Shown: one piece after another, positions 62,258 to 64,000 of the stretch
Layout of the letters: the number at the start of each line of letters is the position of its first letter
How positions within the stretch are numbered: position 1 is the first letter of the stretch
NCBI RefSeq assembly: GCF_018139145.2
Contig: NC_059471.1
Coordinates: 211,129,494 to 211,193,493 of the forward strand
Source: Gymnogyps californianus
Lineage: Eukaryota; Chordata; Aves; Accipitriformes; Cathartidae
Length of the DNA stretch: 64,000 nt
Reading direction: 5' to 3'
The notes under the pieces: model-generated
What the model was told of the DNA's origin: nothing
Databases searched by the model: none
Seen by the model: the letters and a program-made list of their open reading frames with translations, nothing else
Position numbers and translations under genes: made by a program

Positions 62258-63689
62258 TCAAATGTGTAATTCCAGAAACCAAGTGAAACGTCCCCAGCTG
62301 GGACACTGCAGTCACAGCTGAAATTGTGATGCAGGGACATGTCTATGCGGTGCCACGCCGTGCCACGCCAGAGCCCCAGCTGGCTCTGGAAGAGCTGGTG
62401 TGTGTGTGCAGCATTGTGCAGGGGCACACTGCAGTAGTGTCGCTGCTTCGCCCCCCTTGTCCCTCTGCAGAGCCTGGGGCTGTAAGACTCAGGGGTAGCA
62501 TGTCCAGGCTTCACATCTCACTTTGACTATCAATATCAGGACTGTGAATCTAATCTAGCCTCTATGCAAATCAAGAAAATAAGTTTTCCCTGATGAGCAA
62601 CGATGTTTTCAGCTAGCTAGGCCCTTCTAAAAACTACCTAGGAATTATGGCAGGAAGAATTTCGGATAATCTAGACCAAATATTCCAAATGCAGAATCAT
62701 TTTTTCTGACACTATCAGGCACACTTTTCAGGCTTTACTCATACATCACCTTGCCTTACAGCTATGTTTGATCTTAAACCACCTGTCTATTGAGCAATGC
62801 TAAAAATAATCTCTACTACTGGATACAGAAAAGTAAATATGAAACTCAATATGAAGGAAGGGCAACACATAAAGGTCTGACTGTTATAGATCATTCTAGC
62901 AGCCAGGTTCGTCCAAGATCATTAATCCATTACCAAGTGTTTTGCTGTTATCAGCAAGACTAGTACTTGGGTGAGGAGCATGGGGCCAGAGCTGCGGGGC
63001 TGAATGGGCTGCAGGCGGATGGCCTGCCAGGTAACAGGACCCTCCTGGGAATGATCTCAAAGTCTGCTCCGTGCCATGCATCTTCATCTGTGTCAGGTTT
63101 ATTGCTGAAAGAGTGAAGTCATCTGTCACCATAATGCTCCTCTTCCAATTCTTCGGTGCCATCCACTGCTCCAAACCAGGTGATTACTTACAAAATTGGG
63201 AAATTGTGGTCTGTGGAGCCTTGACTTGTCTTTTTTTTTCCTTTGAAGAAATCTAGTTTTAATGCTTGTTGGACCGTAGGGGCAGTAACCCATTCCCAGA
63301 ACACTGGACCCTGACAAAACCCACTTTAACAGCTCGTACCAAGCTAGCAAGCCCATTTTGTCACAGTGTAGAAAGGTTATAGTAGACAGCAAGTGGGAAG
63401 TAACCACCAGTTTCTAAAGAAAACTGAGCCCTAGCTCAGCTCAGACTAACCCACCTCACTGTAATTTGGCTTCTGCAGGAATACAGACTGAAGAAAGACT
63501 ATAGGATTGGGCCAGTTTTTCTCTGGACAAGGTTTTTAGCTAAGCTGTCCTGCAGGAACTCACCTGGAGTGAGTTCAGCAGAGTTTCACAGGGAGAATGG
63601 CAAGCCTTGGCAGCAGATATGTTTAACACTTCCTCTGGAAAGCTAATATTACACGGGAACATTTTTAAAAATATTTTTTCTTTTTTTTT

Positions 63690-64000
63690 TTGCGGAGACT
63701 AGAGATTTGCATCCACAGGGCATGAGCTGCCACTTCCTTCCAGGACATGGTGTACTCGCCGTGTTGTCATCCCACTATCAGAGAAGCAGCTGTTGCTGCA
63801 CTGACACTTCCTTTCCCCTATTAGCAAAGGGTGTTGGAGAGCTTTGCTGGGCTCTACGAGGCGAGATAAAAGGGAAGCCTCCGACATGACATTTCATAAT
63901 TAGCTGTCATCACCGGCGAGCTGCCACCAAGCTGCTTGATGAGCTGGGACTTGGCTGCCTGGAGAAACCCAGACAGGGAGGCAGGGGCCAAAGTAGGGAG
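63690..64000. promoter_or_regulatory. Candidate conserved noncoding block at window edge
   Basis: ATTTCATAATTAGCTGTCAT near 63891 joins a homeodomain core (TAATTA) to a TALE-type TGTCA. CACCGGCGAGCTGCC follows with preserved CpGs, and TACGAGGCGAGATAAAAGG precedes it. Retained CpGs and clustered sites suggest constraint. The block is cut by the window end. Confidence 0.28.

Larger units (their letters stand above)
55261..64000. other. Non-genic stretch to the window end
   Basis: There is no gene or RNA gene that I can support. The stretch holds T-rich tracts near 57044 and 63681, a CT-rich tract at 59861, a possible ancient palindromic repeat at 62174 and a candidate conserved block at the window edge. 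Frames reach about 110 codons and are mirrored on both strands (for example 61866-62198 minus and 61889-62215 plus). Confidence 0.6.

Overview
The window looks like nuclear DNA from a bird, probably not a galliform, and it shows no recognisable protein-coding gene. Four things point to birds: a solo LTR with the termini and TATA-box context of a family common in many bird genomes, CR1 LINE fragments, a few MIR-like relics, and otherwise sparse repeats. The bird call rests on recognising these repeats by eye. The species and chromosome cannot be told from the sequence alone. I recognise no exon, tRNA, rRNA, snRNA, numt, CRISPR array or bacterial feature. The longest open frames are about 160 codons, overlap each other on both strands, and resemble no family I know. 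The window is therefore best read as intergenic DNA or the inside of a very large intron.

Layout. 1-8454 is unique sequence with small tandem repeats. 8455-12040 holds two old CR1 3'-end fragments around a homeodomain-site-rich block (9930-10680). 12041-12659 is a complete minus-strand solo LTR flanked by a perfect 5-bp target-site duplication (CCTCC), the best-supported feature here. 12660-17060 contains another TAAT-rich block, a small CpG-rich patch and two MIR-like relics. 17061-34949 is mostly unique, with a perfect 10-bp inverted repeat at 25449-25471 and a G-quadruplex motif at 30283-30311. 34950-44450 carries a MIR-like piece, a block resembling conserved noncoding DNA, and three CR1 fragments. 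44451-54189 is mostly unique, with a GC-rich, G-quadruplex-rich patch and a good candidate splice donor near 50388. 54190-55260 is the longest CR1 relic. 55261-64000 is mostly unique and ends in another candidate conserved block at the edge.

How it fits together. All six CR1 fragments and the LTR point to the minus strand. If that bias is real, it would suit a plus-strand host transcript crossing the window, but seven elements are too few to prove it. Several AT-rich blocks with clustered TAAT cores look like conserved noncoding elements of a developmental gene desert. That is an inference from composition, not from an alignment. I found no convincing new biological system.
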